Assembly: GCF_014490745.1 (NCBI RefSeq) | Contig: NZ_LZEU01000001.1 | Span: forward strand, 3,065,501 to 3,129,500 | Origin: Pseudomonas alcaligenes | GTDB taxonomy: Bacteria; Pseudomonadota; Gammaproteobacteria; Pseudomonadales; Pseudomonadaceae | Length of the DNA stretch: 64,000 nucleotides | Direction: 5' to 3' | Shown here: piece by piece, positions 49,971 to 60,300 of the stretch | Layout of the letters: every line of letters begins with the position of its first letter | How positions within the stretch are numbered: the stretch's first letter is position 1 | Position numbers and translations under genes: made by a program | The notes under the pieces: model-generated | The model's database searches: none | What the model saw: the letters and a program-made list of their open reading frames with translations, nothing else | What the model was told of the DNA's origin: nothing

Positions 49971-50734
49971 CAGGCCCCCAGCAGGCGGCGTACCCGTTCC
50001 AGATCTTCCGGGGTGTCGACGCCGGCAGCCGGCGCCTCCAGGGCATCGGCAACGTGGATGCGCACCCCGTGCCAGAGGGCACGCAGCTGCTCCAGGCACT
50101 CGGTGTCTTCCAACCAGCACGGGCCCCAGGCGACGAAGTCATGCAGGAAGCCGGCACGGTAGGCGTAGATACCGATATGACGGCGGTACGGCACGCCTGC
50201 CGGCAGCACGTCGCGGCTCTTGGCGAAGGCATCGCGGGCCCAGGCCAGCGGCGCGCGGCTGAAGGTCAGGGCCAGGCCGGACTTGTCCGCCACCACCTTG
50301 ACCACGTTGGGATTGAACAGTGCCTGCACATCCTCGATCGGCTCGGCCAGGGTAGCGATGCCGGCCTGCGGGTTGGCCGCCAGGTTGGCCGCCACCTGAT
50401 CGATGATGCTCGGCGGAATCAGCGGCTCGTCGCCCTGCACATTGACCACGATGGCATCACTGGCCAGGCCGAGCTGGGTGGCCACTTCGGCCAGGCGATC
50501 GGTGCCGGAGTTGTGGTCGACACGGGTCAGCAGCACCTCGGCGCCGAAGCCCTGGCAGACCTCGAGAATGCGCGCATCGTCGGTGGCGACCACCACGCGG
50601 CTGGCACTGCTCTTCCGCGCCTGCTCCCAGACATGCTGGATCATCGGCTTGCCGGCGATGTCCTGCAGCGGCTTGCCGGGCAGGCGGCTGGAAGCGAAAC
50701 GGGCCGGGATGACAACGGTAAAGGTGACAGTCAT
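49970..50734 (-). CDS. kdsB: 3-deoxy-manno-octulosonate cytidylyltransferase
   Basis: A 254-residue enzyme activating KDO to CMP-KDO for lipid A attachment. [16 protein letters not shown] near the N-terminus binds CTP, followed by VVATDDARI and [11 protein letters not shown]. It follows the Trm112 gene without gap. Confidence 0.95.
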   Translation of the reverse strand: MTVTFTVVIPARFASSRLPGKPLQDIAGKPMIQHVWEQARKSSASRVVVATDDARILEVCQGFGAEVLLTRVDHNSGTDRLAEVATQLGLASDAIVVNVQGDEPLIPPSIIDQVAANLAANPQAGIATLAEPIEDVQALFNPNVVKVVADKSGLALTFSRAPLAWARDAFAKSRDVLPAGVPYRRHIGIYAYRAGFLHDFVAWGPCWLEDTECLEQLRALWHGVRIHVADALEAPAAGVDTPEDLERVRRLLGA

Positions 50735-50920
50735 TTACTTGTCCAGGCGCTCGTCGACGTTGAGGGTACGGGCCTCGCTCTCCAGCATCACCGGGATACC
50801 GTCGCGAATCGGGTAGGCCAGGCCGGCGCCCTTGCTGATCAGCTCGGTCTTGTCTTCGCTCAGTTGCAGCGGCCCCTTGCAGACCGGGCAGGCCAGGATA
50901 TCGAGCAGTTTGGGATCCAT
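50735..50920 (-). CDS. Trm112 family protein (YcaR)
   Basis: A 61-residue small protein, [18 protein letters not shown], with one CxxC motif and [18 protein letters not shown]. Trm112 proteins are zinc-binding activators of methyltransferases in eukaryotes; in bacteria the kdsB-linked form has no proven role. It lies directly before kdsB. Confidence 0.92.
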   Translation of the reverse strand: MDPKLLDILACPVCKGPLQLSEDKTELISKGAGLAYPIRDGIPVMLESEARTLNVDERLDK

Positions 50921-51052
50921 GGGGAGAGTCCTTCAGTGAGATTCGGGGCCTGCTGCGCGCTCACACAGCGGCGCAGGCCGGACAGAAAAGTCAGGTGCGC
51001 AGTTTACTCGTGCCCACCCCCGCCTGCCGAGTCCGGCGTGACCAGCGCGCGA

Positions 51053-52060
51053 TCAGCCGCGTGGCAGCGGCAGCAGACGAGCCAGCTGCCGATCCAGCCA
51101 GTCGACGAAGGCCGGCGAAGGCTGCGCATCGACTGCCAGGTACCACCAGTGCTCGGCGGCAAAGCTCCGGCACTTCACCGCATCCTTCTCGGTCATCAGC
51201 AGCGGCAGGTCATCGCCGAAGTCCAGCGCCGCCGGAGTGAAGGTGGCGTGATCGGCGAACGGATGGGCAAGCACCTGCCAGTGCAGGGCCTCGAGGGTGT
51301 TGAAGAAGCGCTGCGGATTGCCGATACCGGCCACCGCGTGCACGGCCTGGCCGGCAGGGAAATGGGTCAGCGGCAGGCGCGCGCCGCTGCGCAGGTTGAC
51401 CAGCACACTGGGCTGCAGGTTGAAGGCGTAGCCCTCGGTGCTGTCGCCGGCGGCGCCATTGAACAGTACGGCATCCACCGTATCCAGACGCTCGGCCGGC
51501 TCGCGCAGCGGCCCGGCCGGCAGGCAGCGGCGATTGCCCAGGCCGCGGGCGACATCGATCAGCACCAGTTCCAGGTCACGGGCCAGGCGGTAATGCTGCA
51601 GGCCGTCGTCGCAGAGGATCAGATCCAGTGCTTCCTGCTTGAGCAGGGCCTGCACCGCCCGCGCCCGCTGCGGGTCGATCATCAGCGGCACGCCGGTGCG
51701 CTGCACGATCAGCAGCGGCTCGTCGCCGGCCACCGCGGCGGCATCCTCGCTGCGCACCCGCCAGGGCAGCTGCGCTGGCGTGGCGCCATAGCCGCGACTG
51801 ACCACGCCGACGCGCAGGCCGCGGGCCCGACAATGTTCGATCAACCAGAGAATCAGCGGGGTCTTGCCGGTGCCGCCAACGGTGATGTTGCCCACCACCA
51901 GCACCGGCACCGGCGAACGGAAGATATCGCCCTGCCCGGCCAGAAAGGCCTGACGCTTGCCCTGCACCACCCGCCGGTACAGCCACTCCAGCGGACGCAG
52001 CAGGCCCAGGGCGGGATGGCCGCGGTACCAGGCGGCCAGCAGGCGGTCGGAGAAGGCCAT
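51053..52060 (-). CDS. lpxK: Tetraacyldisaccharide 4'-kinase
   Basis: A 335-residue membrane-associated kinase of lipid A synthesis. N-terminal membrane helix, and the P-loop [12 protein letters not shown] (56-67), then [12 protein letters not shown] and [11 protein letters not shown]. Its start shares a base with the exbD stop. It lies 132 bp before the Trm112 gene; no clear signal was seen in that gap. Confidence 0.94.
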   Translation of the reverse strand: MAFSDRLLAAWYRGHPALGLLRPLEWLYRRVVQGKRQAFLAGQGDIFRSPVPVLVVGNITVGGTGKTPLILWLIEHCRARGLRVGVVSRGYGATPAQLPWRVRSEDAAAVAGDEPLLIVQRTGVPLMIDPQRARAVQALLKQEALDLILCDDGLQHYRLARDLELVLIDVARGLGNRRCLPAGPLREPAERLDTVDAVLFNGAAGDSTEGYAFNLQPSVLVNLRSGARLPLTHFPAGQAVHAVAGIGNPQRFFNTLEALHWQVLAHPFADHATFTPAALDFGDDLPLLMTEKDAVKCRSFAAEHWWYLAVDAQPSPAFVDWLDRQLARLLPLPRG

Positions 52061-52503
52061 CAGGGCTGGCCTGCGTCGGCCTCGACCGTGCTCATGCGCA
52101 GATGAGCGAAGCCCAGTTTACCGGCGGCATCCAGGGCGGTGATCACCGACTGGTGAGTGGTCTTGGCATCGGCGCTGATGGTCAGCGGCAGGCTGTTGTC
52201 GCCGCCGGAAGCCTGGCCCAGGGCACTGATCAGGGTGGTCAGGTCGCTCTTGGCCAGGGCCTGGCCATTGAGCACGTACTGGCCGTCGGCCGCGATGCTC
52301 AGCTCCAGGGTCTTCAGCTCGGTGTCCTGCGGCGGCGTACCGCTCACCGCCTCCGGCAGTTCGATCTTCAGCTGGGTCGGGCGGCTGAAGGTGGTGGTCA
52401 CCACGAAGAACAGCAGCAACACGAAGATCACGTCGATCAGCGAGGTAAGGTTGAGGAACACCTCCTCCCGGGCAACGTTGCCCGCCCTGCGCCGGAACTT
52501 CAC
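52060..52503 (-). CDS. exbD: ExbD/TolR family protein
   Basis: A 147-residue protein with one transmembrane helix ([18 protein letters not shown], including the proton-path Asp) and a periplasmic domain. It forms the proton-driven motor with the ExbB-like protein, with which it overlaps by four bases. This copy sits beside lpxK, as in P. aeruginosa PA2982. Confidence 0.93.
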   Translation of the reverse strand: MKFRRRAGNVAREEVFLNLTSLIDVIFVLLLFFVVTTTFSRPTQLKIELPEAVSGTPPQDTELKTLELSIAADGQYVLNGQALAKSDLTTLISALGQASGGDNSLPLTISADAKTTHQSVITALDAAGKLGFAHLRMSTVEADAGQP

Positions 52504-53174
52504 GCCTTCTTGCCTTCTTTGCGGGCCGCCGGCTTGGCGACCGGGGCCGGCATGTCGCTGAGGTCGACATCACGGTCGCCCTGCACCACCTCCACCAGCT
52601 TGATCGCCTCCTGCTCCATGGCCACCACCAGCTCGTCGACACGGCGCAGCAGGTAACGGTGGAAGAACACCGCCGGGATGGCCACGATCAGGCCGGCCGC
52701 AGTGGTCACCAGCGCCTTGCCGATACCGCCGGCGAGAACCGGCGCGTTGGCCATGCCGTTGTCCATGAAGCCGCTGAAGATCTCGATCATGCCGAACACG
52801 GTACCCAGCAGACCCAGCAGCGGCGCCATGGCGGCGATGGTGCCGAGGGCATTGAGGTAGCGCTCCAGCTCGTGAATGACGCGAGAGGCAGCTTCCTCAA
52901 TGCATTCTTTCATGATCTCGCGGCCATGCTTGGAGTTGGCCAGGCCGGCGGCCAGCACTTCACCCAGCGGCGAGGAGGCGCGCAGTTCCTTGAGCTTCTG
53001 GCCATTCAGCTGCTTGTCCTTGATCAGACGCCAGACCTGACCGAGCAGATGGGGTGGCGACACCCGGCTGACCCGCAGCGTCCAGAGGCGCTCGGCAGTA
53101 ATGCCGACGACGGCGATGGAACACAGAATGATCGGCAGCATCATCCAGCCGCCCGCTTTGACCAGTTCCCACAC
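52500..53174 (-). CDS. exbB: MotA/TolQ/ExbB proton channel family protein
   Basis: A 224-residue protein with three transmembrane helices: MMLPIILCSIAVVGITAERL near the start, then a long cytoplasmic loop and the pair around LGTIAAMAPLLGLLGTVFGM and LVTTAAGLIVAIPAVFF. The GTG start gives VWELVKAGGW, and GAGGGGG lies upstream; an out-of-frame ATG 10 bases earlier is not used. First gene of the lpxK-kdsB-murB operon. Confidence 0.92.
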   Translation of the reverse strand: MWELVKAGGWMMLPIILCSIAVVGITAERLWTLRVSRVSPPHLLGQVWRLIKDKQLNGQKLKELRASSPLGEVLAAGLANSKHGREIMKECIEEAASRVIHELERYLNALGTIAAMAPLLGLLGTVFGMIEIFSGFMDNGMANAPVLAGGIGKALVTTAAGLIVAIPAVFFHRYLLRRVDELVVAMEQEAIKLVEVVQGDRDVDLSDMPAPVAKPAARKEGKKA

Positions 53175-53246
53175 GGTTGTGCATCCCCCTCGGAAAAGTG
53201 GCGCCACTCTAGCATAGGGTCGGCGCCCAACAGACCTCCCCCGTTC

Positions 53247-55472
53247 TCATTTTTCCCGCCAGAAACGTGCGCGCTCGCGCCAGCCGTAAGCCGCCTCGTG
53301 GCGCCCCAGACGCACGCGCACGGCGCCGCTGGTGACGCTGTCGTACAGACGAATGGAACGCGCCGCATAGCGCTGCAGCACCAGCGGATGCGGATGACCG
53401 AAGGGATTGTTGGCGCCGCGCGACAGCAGTGCCGCACGCGGCGCCACCGCATCGAGAAAAGCCGCCGAGGACGAGCTGCGACTACCGTGGTGCGGCACCT
53501 GCAGCCAGTCCGCCCGCACGTTGCGCCCAGCCTGCAGCAGGGCACGCTCGGCGGCCTGGTCGATGTCGCCGGTGAGCAGCAGGCTCTCGCCGGCAGCTTC
53601 GACCTTGAGCACGCAGGAGGCCGCATTGCCCTCGCCCGCTGCCTGCCATTGCCAGGTGGTGAAGACAACGTCATCCCAGCGCCACTGCGCACCGTCGATA
53701 CAAGGCCGGGCCTGCAGGACTGCCGGCAGGGCCGCGGCCTCGCCGCTCAGCACCTGAGTCACGGGCAAGCCACGCTGCACCGCCAGGGCGCCGCCGGCGT
53801 GGTCGCTATCGGCATGACTGAGCAACAGGGTGTCGATGCGCTGTACGCCGAGCTGACGCAACGACGGCAGTACCACCCGCTCGCCCAGATCGAAATCGCC
53901 ATAGCGCGGGCCGCTGTCGTACAACAGCACATGCCCGCGGGTGCGCACCAGCACGGCCAGGCCCTGGCCGACATCCAGCTGCCAGACCTCGGCCTGGCCC
54001 GGCTCCGGCACGGACGCCGGCAGATAGAACAGTGGCAGCAGCAGGACTGCACCAAGCGCCCGAGGCGCCAGCCCCGCCGGCAACAGCAGCAGGCCGCAGC
54101 CCAGACATACCAGCAGCCAGGCCCACAGTGGCAGCGCCGTCGGCAGCCAAGCTGGCAACCCGACAGCCAGCCAGGCCAGCACCTGAAACAGCAGCTGCAA
54201 CAGACCACCAGCCAGCCACAAGAGGCCCTCGCCCAGCCACGGGATCGGCAGCAACAGGGTGCCCAGCAGCGCCGGCGGCACCACCAGGAAACTCACCCAG
54301 GGCACCGCCAGCAGATTGGCCAGCGGCCCGCTGGCACTGAGCGGCAAACCCAGGGCGAGGAACAGCGGCAACAGGCCGATGGCCAGCGTCCACTGCGCCC
54401 GCCACCACACCTGCCACCAGGGCCAGGCACCCAGGCGACCGGCAAACACCAGAGCCAGAATCGCCACCGCTCCGAACGACAGCCAGAAGCCGGCCTGCAG
54501 CACCGCCAGCGGCTCGACCAGCAGCACGGCGATCCAGGCCAGCAGCAAAGGCTGCCAGACACCCAGATGACGGAAGCGCAGGCGCCACAGCAGCACCACG
54601 GCGATCATCACGCAGGCGCGCCGCACCGGCACCTCGAAGCCGGCCAGCAGGCCGTAGCCCAGCGCCCCTGCGAAAGCCAGGGCACAGGCCCAGGGCAGCC
54701 AGGGCCAGGCCCGCGGCCACAGCCCCAGGCGCGCCAGGCCGGCGACCAGGCCATACAGCACGGCCGCCAGCAGAGCCACGTGCTGACCGGAAATCACCAG
54801 CAGGTGCACCGTGCCGGTAGCCTGCAGCACCCGCCAGTCGGCCAGCGACAGCCCCGAGTCATCACCCAGCACCAGCGCCGCCAGGGCACCCTGGCGGCCA
54901 TGCGCATCCACGGCCAGCAGGCGCTGGCGCAGGGCATCGCGCCAGCTCGCCAGGCTGCTGCCCGCGCTCAGTTGCTCACCCTGCTTGACCGAACCAGTAG
55001 CGCCGATGCGCTGGGCCAGCAACCAGGCCTCGTAATCGAAGCCCTGCGGATTGACCAGGCCCAGTGGGCGCTTGAGACGCACCGCCAGACGCCAGCGCTC
55101 GCCGGCCTGCAGATGCGGGCCGCCATACCAGGCCAGGCGCAGGCGGCCGGGCAGCTGCTGGCGGCGCGCCTGCACCTGCTCCAGCTGGAAGCGCACCACG
55201 CCGCCGGCCTGTTCCGGCAGGCCGCTGACCCGCCCCTCCAGCCACAGGGTCTGGCCATCCAGCGCTGGCGTCAGGCGATCGTCCAGCGCCCATTGCGCCG
55301 AGGTCACCGCCCAGGCCAGACCCACCAGGAAGAACACCAGGGGATAACCGCGCCAGCGCAGCAGCGGCAGCGTCAACAGCACCCACAACCACACCAGCCA
55401 CACCGCTGGCAGTGCCGGCAACCAGCACAGGCTGGCCAGACCGGCCGCCAGTGCCAACATCCCTGTTCTCAT
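53247..55472 (-). CDS. comEC: ComEC/Rec2 family DNA internalisation protein
   Basis: A 741-residue polytopic protein: N-terminal membrane helices with a DUF4131-like OB region, the competence domain (GTVHLLVISGQHVALLAAV), many transmembrane segments, and a C-terminal metallo-beta-lactamase-like domain with LLLSHADSDHAGGALA and LQVPHHGSRSSSS. It translocates single-stranded DNA across the inner membrane in transformation. GGGAGAAACC precedes the ATG. Confidence 0.93.
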   Translation of the reverse strand: MRTGMLALAAGLASLCWLPALPAVWLVWLWVLLTLPLLRWRGYPLVFFLVGLAWAVTSAQWALDDRLTPALDGQTLWLEGRVSGLPEQAGGVVRFQLEQVQARRQQLPGRLRLAWYGGPHLQAGERWRLAVRLKRPLGLVNPQGFDYEAWLLAQRIGATGSVKQGEQLSAGSSLASWRDALRQRLLAVDAHGRQGALAALVLGDDSGLSLADWRVLQATGTVHLLVISGQHVALLAAVLYGLVAGLARLGLWPRAWPWLPWACALAFAGALGYGLLAGFEVPVRRACVMIAVVLLWRLRFRHLGVWQPLLLAWIAVLLVEPLAVLQAGFWLSFGAVAILALVFAGRLGAWPWWQVWWRAQWTLAIGLLPLFLALGLPLSASGPLANLLAVPWVSFLVVPPALLGTLLLPIPWLGEGLLWLAGGLLQLLFQVLAWLAVGLPAWLPTALPLWAWLLVCLGCGLLLLPAGLAPRALGAVLLLPLFYLPASVPEPGQAEVWQLDVGQGLAVLVRTRGHVLLYDSGPRYGDFDLGERVVLPSLRQLGVQRIDTLLLSHADSDHAGGALAVQRGLPVTQVLSGEAAALPAVLQARPCIDGAQWRWDDVVFTTWQWQAAGEGNAASCVLKVEAAGESLLLTGDIDQAAERALLQAGRNVRADWLQVPHHGSRSSSSAAFLDAVAPRAALLSRGANNPFGHPHPLVLQRYAARSIRLYDSVTSGAVRVRLGRHEAAYGWRERARFWREK

Positions 55473-55578
55473 GGTTTCTCCCTGAGGGGCGCTCCTTCCG
55501 AGCACCCAGCGCCCGCCACGCTATCCGTAACGGGCGGCCTGTGCATAATAGCGGCGCTTCGATCTGCCGAGAGCCTTC

Positions 55579-56109
55579 ATGCCGCGCCACCTGTTCAAAC
55601 GCTACATGCCCGACCCGGAAAGCATCCGCAGCAACAAGTCGCTGCGCTTCCTCGGAACCCTGCTGCACGACCCCAACCTCTGGCACCTCAACCGCCACTC
55701 GGTGGCCAGAGCCATGGCCATGGGCCTGTTCGCCGCCTTCGTGCCGCTGCCCATGCAGATGCTGATCGCTGCCAGCCTGGCCGTAGTGGTGCGCGGCAAC
55801 CTGCCAATCGCCGTCGGCCTGGTCTGGCTGACCAACCCCATCACCATGCCGCCAGTGTTCTACTGCACCTACAAGCTGGGCAGCTGGGTGCTGGGCACGG
55901 CGCCGATGGCGCTGCCGGAGCACCTGACCTGGGAATGGATCAGCGGCGAGCTGGCCAGTGTCTGGCAGCCCTTCCTGCTCGGCTCGCTGATTGCCGGCGT
56001 GCTCTGCGGCGCCCTGGCCTACGCCCTGACCATGCTCTACTGGCGCTGGTGGGTCGCGCACAACTGGCGCAAGCGCCAGCAGCGCCGGCGCCAGGCCGAA
56101 GCAGAATGA
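55579..56109 (+). CDS. DUF2062 domain-containing membrane protein
   Basis: A 176-residue membrane protein with LNRHSVARAMAMGLFAAFVPLPMQM, a second helix pair (WLTNPITMPPVFYCTYKLG) and a basic C-terminus KRQQRRRQAEAE. DUF2062 family; function unknown. It is divergent from comEC (106 bp between starts), the common arrangement in Pseudomonas. Confidence 0.9.
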   Translation: MPRHLFKRYMPDPESIRSNKSLRFLGTLLHDPNLWHLNRHSVARAMAMGLFAAFVPLPMQMLIAASLAVVVRGNLPIAVGLVWLTNPITMPPVFYCTYKLGSWVLGTAPMALPEHLTWEWISGELASVWQPFLLGSLIAGVLCGALAYALTMLYWRWWVAHNWRKRQQRRRQAEAE

Positions 56110-56111
56110 AA

Positions 56112-56133
56112 AACGCCGCTGAGAAGCGGCGTT
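56112..56133. terminator. Hairpin between DUF2062 gene and lolE
   Basis: AACGCCGCT / AGCGGCGTT arms with a GAGA (GNRA) loop between converging genes, with A/T-rich flanks. Confidence 0.7.
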
Positions 56134-56154
56134 GTTCATTCCGAGCGGCATCCG

Positions 56155-57399
56155 TCAGTCGTAGCGCAGCGCCTCGGCCGGCTGGGTACGCGAAGCGCGC
56201 CAGGCCGGATAGAGGGTGGCGAGGAAGCTCATCAGCAGCGCCGCCGTGCAGATCAGCAGCACATCCAGCCCCTGCAGATCGGATGGCAGGTTGCTGATGA
56301 AATACACGTCCGAACTGAGGATATGGCTGCCGCTGACCCGCTCCAGCCAGGCCACCCAGGTGCTGACATTGAGCGCCACTATCACCCCCAGAACACCGCC
56401 GACCAGGGTGCCGATGCTACCGATCACCGTACCCTGAACCATGAAGGTGCTCATGATCTGCCCCGGCGTGGCGCCCAGGGTGCGCAGGATGGCGATGTCG
56501 GAGCGCTTGTCGGCCACCACCATGATCAGGGTGGCGATAATGTTGAAGGCGGCAACGGCAATGATCAGCAGCAACAGCAGGCCGATCATGGTCTTTTCCA
56601 TCTTCATCGCGCTGAACAGGCTGCCCTGGGTATGGGTCCAGTCGTTGGCCTTGTAGCCGGCCCCCAGGCTGGCGGCGATGGCGCTGGAGACCTGCGGCGC
56701 CTGGTACAGATCCTTGAGGGCGATGCGCACACTCTGCACCTGCCCCGGCGCCAGGCGCTGGATGCTCGCGGCATCGGCGATGCTGATCAGGGCCAGGCTG
56801 CTGTCCAGCTCGGCGCCCACCTTGAACACACCGACCACGTTCAGGCGCTGCATGCGCGGGGTGATGCCGCCGGCGGCATTGCTCACCTCGGGCACGATCA
56901 GGGTCAGCTTGTCGCCAACATTGAGGCGGAAGCGCCGCGCGGTGATTTCGCCGATGACCACGCCGAACTCGCCGCCGCGCAGGTCGTCGAGACGCCCCTG
57001 CACCATGTGCTCGCCGATGATCGAGACCTTGCGCTCCTGCTCGGGGTCGATGCCGTTGATCTCGATCGGCTGCATCACGCCCTTATAGGAGAACATCCCC
57101 TCCAGCTCGGCAAAGGGCGCCGCGCCGGTCACCTGCGGATGGCGCATGGCGCCGGCGGCTACCGCCTGCCAGTCGTCCAGCGCCTGGCCGGCGCTCAGGG
57201 TGGCGTGCGGCACCATGCCGAGGATGCGCGAGCTCATTTCCTTCTGGAACCCGTTCATCACCGAGAGCACCACGATCATCGCCAGCACGCCGAGGCCGAG
57301 GCCGATCATCGAGGTCAGGGAAATGAACGAGATGTAGTGGTTACGCCGCTTGGCGCGGGTGTAACGGGTACCGATGAACAGTGCGAGTGGCCGGAACAT
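56155..57399 (-). CDS. lolE: Lipoprotein-releasing ABC transporter permease (LolE-type)
   Basis: A 414-residue permease of the FtsX/LolCE family: one N-terminal transmembrane helix ([24 protein letters not shown]), a large periplasmic domain and three C-terminal helices, ending [11 protein letters not shown]. It is a clear paralogue of the LolC gene at 58078-59334. It starts two bases past the lolD stop. It extracts outer-membrane lipoproteins from the inner membrane. Confidence 0.92.
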   Translation of the reverse strand: MFRPLALFIGTRYTRAKRRNHYISFISLTSMIGLGLGVLAMIVVLSVMNGFQKEMSSRILGMVPHATLSAGQALDDWQAVAAGAMRHPQVTGAAPFAELEGMFSYKGVMQPIEINGIDPEQERKVSIIGEHMVQGRLDDLRGGEFGVVIGEITARRFRLNVGDKLTLIVPEVSNAAGGITPRMQRLNVVGVFKVGAELDSSLALISIADAASIQRLAPGQVQSVRIALKDLYQAPQVSSAIAASLGAGYKANDWTHTQGSLFSAMKMEKTMIGLLLLLIIAVAAFNIIATLIMVVADKRSDIAILRTLGATPGQIMSTFMVQGTVIGSIGTLVGGVLGVIVALNVSTWVAWLERVSGSHILSSDVYFISNLPSDLQGLDVLLICTAALLMSFLATLYPAWRASRTQPAEALRYD

Positions 57400-57401
57400 G
57401 A

Positions 57402-58085
57402 TTAGGCAGCCACCAGCCGGCCTTCTTCCAGGCGCAGCACCCGATCCATCTGCTGTGCCAGCTGCAGATCGTGGGTCACCACCAGGAAGGCGGTCTGCGA
57501 CGAAGCACTGAGCTCGCGCATCAGCTCCTGGATACCGTGGGCGGTGTGCTGGTCGAGGTTGCCGGTGGGCTCATCGAGCAGCACCAGTGCCGGGCGGTTG
57601 ACCAGGGCGCGGGCGATGGCCACGCGCTGGCGCTCGCCACCAGACAGCTCGGCCGGCTTGTGGTTGAGCCGATGGCCGAGGCCGACCCGTTCCAGCAGCG
57701 CGGTGGCCCGCTGGCGGGCCTCGGGGATCGCGGTCTTGCCGATCAGCAGCGGCATGCACACGTTCTCCAGGGCGGTGAACTCCGGCAGCAAGTGATGGAA
57801 CTGGTAGACAAAGCCCAGCGCGCGGTTGCGCAGCAGGCCGCGGGCCTTCTCGCCCAGAGCCGACAATTCCTCGCCGGCCAGCCAGACGCTGCCCTGGCTC
57901 GGCGTGTCGAGGCCGCCGAGCATGTTCAGCAGAGTACTCTTGCCCGAGCCGGAGGAACCGACGATGGCCACTCGTTCACCGGGCTGCAGCTCCAGCTCGA
58001 CGCCACTCAGCACCTCGACCGTCTGCGGGCCTTCGTCGTAGCTTTTGCCCAGGTTGCGGCAACTCAGGACGGACTTGTCACTCAT
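57402..58085 (-). CDS. lolD: Lipoprotein-releasing ABC transporter ATP-binding protein
   Basis: A 227-residue ATPase: Walker [10 protein letters not shown] (43-51), signature [15 protein letters not shown] and Walker [13 protein letters not shown]. It powers LolCE. It overlaps the lolC stop by eight bases. A frame extension upstream is ignored because family members start at [16 protein letters not shown] positions. Confidence 0.94.
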   Translation of the reverse strand: MSDKSVLSCRNLGKSYDEGPQTVEVLSGVELELQPGERVAIVGSSGSGKSTLLNMLGGLDTPSQGSVWLAGEELSALGEKARGLLRNRALGFVYQFHHLLPEFTALENVCMPLLIGKTAIPEARQRATALLERVGLGHRLNHKPAELSGGERQRVAIARALVNRPALVLLDEPTGNLDQHTAHGIQELMRELSASSQTAFLVVTHDLQLAQQMDRVLRLEEGRLVAA

Positions 58086-59334
58086 AACGCAAAGCCTCCG
58101 CTGGCTGGGTGCGCGCCGCGCGCCGGGCCGGGTAAAGGGTGGCAAGGAAACTCAGGATCAAGGCCGCGCCGCACACCAGCGCCACATCCTCGATCTGCAC
58201 CTGCGACGGCAGGTAGTCGATGAAATACACCTCGGCATTGAGGAACTGGATGCCCAGTACGCCCTCCAGCCACTTGATCGCTGCACTCACGTTGAGCGCA
58301 GCGAGCACACCCAGCACGCCGCCGAGCAGGGTGCCGACCACGCCGATCACCGTGCCCTGCACCATGAAGGTCAACATGATCTGCCGTGGCGTGGCGCCCA
58401 GGGTGCGCAGGATGGCGATATCCGCCTGCTTGTCGGTGACCACCATGACCAGGGTGGAAATGATGTTGAACGCAGCGACCGCGACGATCAGCAACAGCAG
58501 CAGGCCGATCATCGCCTTCTCCATGCGGATGGCCTGGTACAGGTTGCCGTGGGTCGCGGTCCAGTCACGTGCGTAGAAGTCCTCGGAGCGCAGCTCCTGG
58601 GCCAGCTGCCAGGCCACTTCCGGCGCCTGGAACAGGTCACGCAGCTTGAGTCGCACGCCCTGCACCTCGCCCGGTTTCAGGCGCAGCAGGCGCCCGGCGT
58701 CCTGCACATGGGCCATGGCCACATGGCCGTCGATCTCGCCGGCGCCGACATGGAAGATGCCGACCACGGTGAAGCGCTTCATCCGCGGGAACATACCGGC
58801 CGGCGTCACCGCCACCTCGGGGGCGACGAAGGTGACCTTGTCGCCGATGGCCAGGCCCAGCTTGCGCGCCGCCAGGTCGCCGATAAGGATGCCGAAGCCA
58901 CCCGGTTCGAGAGCAGCCAGAGAGCCCTGATCCTTGAGGAAGAAATTGCCGATGATCGACACCTTGCTCTCTTCGCGCGGGTCGATGGCGTTGATCAGTA
59001 CCTTCTGTACCTGGCCCTGGTTGGTCAGCAGGCCCTGCATCTGGGTGAAGGGTGCCACCGCCAGCACCTGCGGGTGCTCGGCGGCACGGGCGGCAATGCG
59101 CTGCCAGTCCTTGATCGGCTGGCTGCCCTCGAGGGTGGCGTGCGGCACCATGCCCAGCACGCGGTCGCGCATCTCGCGGTCGAAGCCGTTCATGACCGAC
59201 AGCACGACGATCATCACCAGCACGCCGAGGGCGAGGCCGATGATCGAAGTGAGGGAGATGAAGGAGACGAAAAGGCTGCGACGCCTGGCCCGCGTGTAAC
59301 GCAAGCCGATAAAGAACGGCAAGGGTCTGAACAT
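58078..59334 (-). CDS. lolC: Lipoprotein-releasing ABC transporter permease (LolC-type)
   Basis: A 418-residue permease starting [20 protein letters not shown] with the family N-terminal helix ([25 protein letters not shown]), a beta-rich periplasmic domain and C-terminal helices. First gene of the lolCDE operon. Assignment of C versus E follows gene order. Confidence 0.92.
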   Translation of the reverse strand: MFRPLPFFIGLRYTRARRRSLFVSFISLTSIIGLALGVLVMIVVLSVMNGFDREMRDRVLGMVPHATLEGSQPIKDWQRIAARAAEHPQVLAVAPFTQMQGLLTNQGQVQKVLINAIDPREESKVSIIGNFFLKDQGSLAALEPGGFGILIGDLAARKLGLAIGDKVTFVAPEVAVTPAGMFPRMKRFTVVGIFHVGAGEIDGHVAMAHVQDAGRLLRLKPGEVQGVRLKLRDLFQAPEVAWQLAQELRSEDFYARDWTATHGNLYQAIRMEKAMIGLLLLLIVAVAAFNIISTLVMVVTDKQADIAILRTLGATPRQIMLTFMVQGTVIGVVGTLLGGVLGVLAALNVSAAIKWLEGVLGIQFLNAEVYFIDYLPSQVQIEDVALVCGAALILSFLATLYPARRAARTQPAEALRYE

Positions 59335-59431
59335 TGTCTGGGGAGTTCGCTGGCGAAAGGGGAAACGTCCTTGTGGCGGGGCTTGGCGAGCAGCTTTACA
59401 CTCAGACCACCACTGCTGCCATGGGTTCGCC

Positions 59432-60010
59432 ATGTCGTATCAAGACGCCGATGATCGCCGCGAATACTACCGTATCGAGGATACGATCGCACTGGATTTC
59501 AGCCTGCTGTCCGGGCCCGAGGCGCATGCTACCGAGGCTCTGCACGACGCCTCGCCGCTGTTCAATCTGCTCAGCGATCTGCACCTGATGGACTTCGAAT
59601 CGCAGCACCTGCTGCGCCATATCAGCGAGCGCGATCGCACTCTGGCCAACTACCTGAAAGTGATGAACAAGCGTATCGACCTGCTCGGCCAGGCCGTGGC
59701 GCAAAGCCTGCTGCGCGACATCGGCGTGCCGCGCCAGGTGTCGCTGTCCGAAGGCGGGCTGAGCTTCCTTCACCCACAGGCAGTCGCCGCCGGCAGCCAT
59801 CTGGCGGTCAAGATGGTGCTGATGCCCCAGGCCCTAGGCCTGCTGCTGCGGGCCGAGGTGGTGCACTGCCAGCCGCGCGAAGACGGCCAGTTCGAGATCG
59901 GCACCGAGTTCGAAGCCCTCAGCGACGCCCAGCGCCAGCTGCTGGCCCGTCACATTCTGCAGAAACAGGCGCTGCAGCGCCGCCAGGCCCGGGAACAGCA
60001 ACAACGATGA
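59432..60010 (+). CDS. PilZ domain-containing protein
   Basis: A 192-residue protein with an N-terminal helical part and PilZ elements at both ends: RxxxR (Arg10, Arg14 in REYYR) and a QVSLSEGGLSF segment where the usual D/N is replaced. Possible cyclic-di-GMP receptor, but the second motif is imperfect. It is divergent from lolC and overlaps the next gene by four bases. Confidence 0.85.
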   Translation: MSYQDADDRREYYRIEDTIALDFSLLSGPEAHATEALHDASPLFNLLSDLHLMDFESQHLLRHISERDRTLANYLKVMNKRIDLLGQAVAQSLLRDIGVPRQVSLSEGGLSFLHPQAVAAGSHLAVKMVLMPQALGLLLRAEVVHCQPREDGQFEIGTEFEALSDAQRQLLARHILQKQALQRRQAREQQQR

Positions 60011-60300
60011 GACCAGCCGTATTGCTTCTGGCCCTGTTCCTGCCGCTGGCAGGCCAGGCTGAAACCATCGAGATCCCCGTCGGCGAGCAAGGCCAGAGCG
60101 ACCTGCCACTGCCCCGGCGTGGCGAACTCAAGGGCGCCGTGCTGGAACGCTTCGGCCTGCCCGACGAAGAACACGCGCCGGTCGGCCAGCCGCCGATCAC
60201 CCGCTGGGACTACCGCGAGTTCAGCGTCTACTTCGAATACGACCACGTGGTGGACAGCGTTCGCCACCATCAGCCCCGCTACCTCAAGGAACAACAGTGA
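60007..60300 (+). CDS. Small exported hypothetical protein (97 aa)
   Basis: A signal peptide (MRPAVLLLALFLPLAGQA) is followed by a 79-residue polar domain with GELKGAVLERFGLPDEEHAPVG, PITRWDYREFSVYFEYDHVV and a His-rich tail. Probably periplasmic. It is translationally coupled on both sides (ATGA and GTGA overlaps). No family name is known to me, but the gene seems typical of this Pseudomonas locus. Confidence 0.8.
   Translation: MRPAVLLLALFLPLAGQAETIEIPVGEQGQSDLPLPRRGELKGAVLERFGLPDEEHAPVGQPPITRWDYREFSVYFEYDHVVDSVRHHQPRYLKEQQ

Noticed and set aside
52659..56297. 1212-codon plus-strand open frame over exbB, comEC and DUF2062
   Set aside because: His/Gln-rich shadow frame crossing several real genes.
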